6,455 nucleotides of DNA. Source: Legionella genomosp. 1 (GTDB taxonomy: Bacteria > Pseudomonadota > Gammaproteobacteria > Legionellales > Legionellaceae). The stretch covers positions 1-6,455 of the forward strand of contig CAMAYA010000071.1 in the NCBI GenBank assembly GCA_945862275.1, given 5' to 3'. Under the pieces are notes generated by a model. The model had not been told where the DNA came from and searched no databases. It worked only from the letters and a program-made list of their open reading frames with translations. Every line of letters starts with the position of its first letter. Within the stretch, counting starts at the first letter, position 1. Shown here in pieces: positions 5,875-6,455 of the stretch. A program made the position numbers and the translations under genes.

Positions 5875-6455
5875 CGCTTCGCTCCAGGCCCGCTGGCATG
5901 CGATTGACGATAGTTGTCACGTGGCGATTCTGGCGGATAACCATATCCCTTATCCGCAAGCCGTTTTGCAATTTGCAAATACCGTTCACCCCATAATCCT
6001 GGGTCAAAATTGGTGATAACCACGTTGTAATTCAAGTTGATAATCGATTCAAACCCTTTCCGCTGAGCCAACTCATGCCCATCAATCGCAATTTTCACTT
6101 CGGTTGCAGTCTCAATGCCACCTTCCTTTAAACGCTCAACCAAAATAAAAATCATTTTTTCAATGGTGTAATACAGTTTGCACATGGAAAGGCCTGCATC
6201 ATACATTTCGCCGCCTTTAGAGGTGCTTAAGATATTACCGCTATCATGAATGGGATATACAAATTCAAGTTCATTCGTACCGGGAATTGTATCGGGTTGA
6301 ATCACCAGCTGGGGCACAAAAGGTTCGATCGTAGGGCTAATGATGAGTATATGAAAATCAGCCCAGCGCCATGACAGTTGATAAACGTTCTCCATCAATG
6401 CAATGGGGCTTTCATCCAGCTCTGTACGCATCTGACGAGACCCGTCTGTCGTCAA
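5871..6455 (-). CDS. Unrecognised soluble protein, start uncertain, open at window edge
   Basis: The frame runs from the right edge to a TAA at 5871-5873 and spans 194 codons, the longest open - strand frame in the window. It opposes no other gene except for the four-base overlap. The edge codon is TTG, so the gene may extend beyond the window. Internal ATGs at 6429-6431 (residue 9) and 6393-6395 (residue 21) both lack a clear Shine-Dalgarno, so the start is undecided. The product looks soluble and mixed alpha/beta: hydrophobic strands FHILIIS (34-40) and LNYNVVITNF (141-150), a helix around 95-111 (YYTIEKMIFILVERLKE), and KIAIDGHELAQRKG (121-134). It ends in a basic, Gly/Pro-rich tail after about residue 177 (SPRDNYRQSHASGPGAKR) that is probably disordered. 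There is no membrane segment or signal peptide, and no catalytic motif I can name. Codon use resembles the neighbours, so recent transfer is not indicated. Confidence 0.78.
   Translation of the reverse strand: MTTDGSRQMRTELDESPIALMENVYQLSWRWADFHILIISPTIEPFVPQLVIQPDTIPGTNELEFVYPIHDSGNILSTSKGGEMYDAGLSMCKLYYTIEKMIFILVERLKEGGIETATEVKIAIDGHELAQRKGFESIINLNYNVVITNFDPGLWGERYLQIAKRLADKGYGYPPESPRDNYRQSHASGPGAKR

Noticed and set aside
5884..5896. CCAG...CTGG hairpin just past the convergent stops as a terminator
   Set aside because: The stem is only four base pairs with no T-run on either side, and it lies within the coding region of the - strand gene.

Overview
The window looks like a piece of a gammaproteobacterial chromosome. 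The order gmk, rpoZ, spoT, ridA on one strand is a classic gammaproteobacterial arrangement. SpoT aligns end to end with the E. coli type, and the ATP-binding protein that follows is of the Uup type. Base composition looks moderate (mid-40s percent G+C by eye). That and the short, tailless omega subunit would suit Legionella/Coxiella-like lineages, but this placement is an inference and not firm.

Layout: bases 3-158 hold the last 51 codons of an unrecognised + strand gene. A 47-base gap (159-205) follows, with a possible promoter just before or in it. Then come six tightly packed + strand genes: gmk (206-835), rpoZ (879-1082), spoT (1110-3233), ridA (3239-3613), a uup-like ABC-F gene (3623-5470) and a small four-helix membrane protein gene (5467-5874). 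The gaps are 43, 27, 5 and 9 bases, then a 4-base overlap. The spacing suggests one transcript, with translational coupling at the last junction. A convergent - strand gene of unknown function (5871-6455, running off the window) meets the membrane protein gene tail to tail, sharing the four bases TTAA. No stretch over 300 bases lacks a gene. I see no tRNA, rRNA, insertion sequence, CRISPR array or strong terminator.

The operon ties guanine nucleotide supply (Gmk, GMP to GDP), (p)ppGpp turnover (SpoT) and an RNA polymerase subunit that forms part of a (p)ppGpp site (omega, with its MAR N-terminus intact) to a metabolite-damage enzyme (RidA) and a ribosome- or DNA-repair-associated ATPase (Uup-like). 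SpoT keeps the visible catalytic residues of both its hydrolase and synthetase domains, so it is predicted to be bifunctional.

Most of the window is conserved housekeeping DNA, and I found no convincing undescribed multi-gene system. The parts most worth a second look are the two unrecognised proteins at the right end, their overlapping convergent stops, and the in-frame, single-stop junction between rpoZ and spoT.
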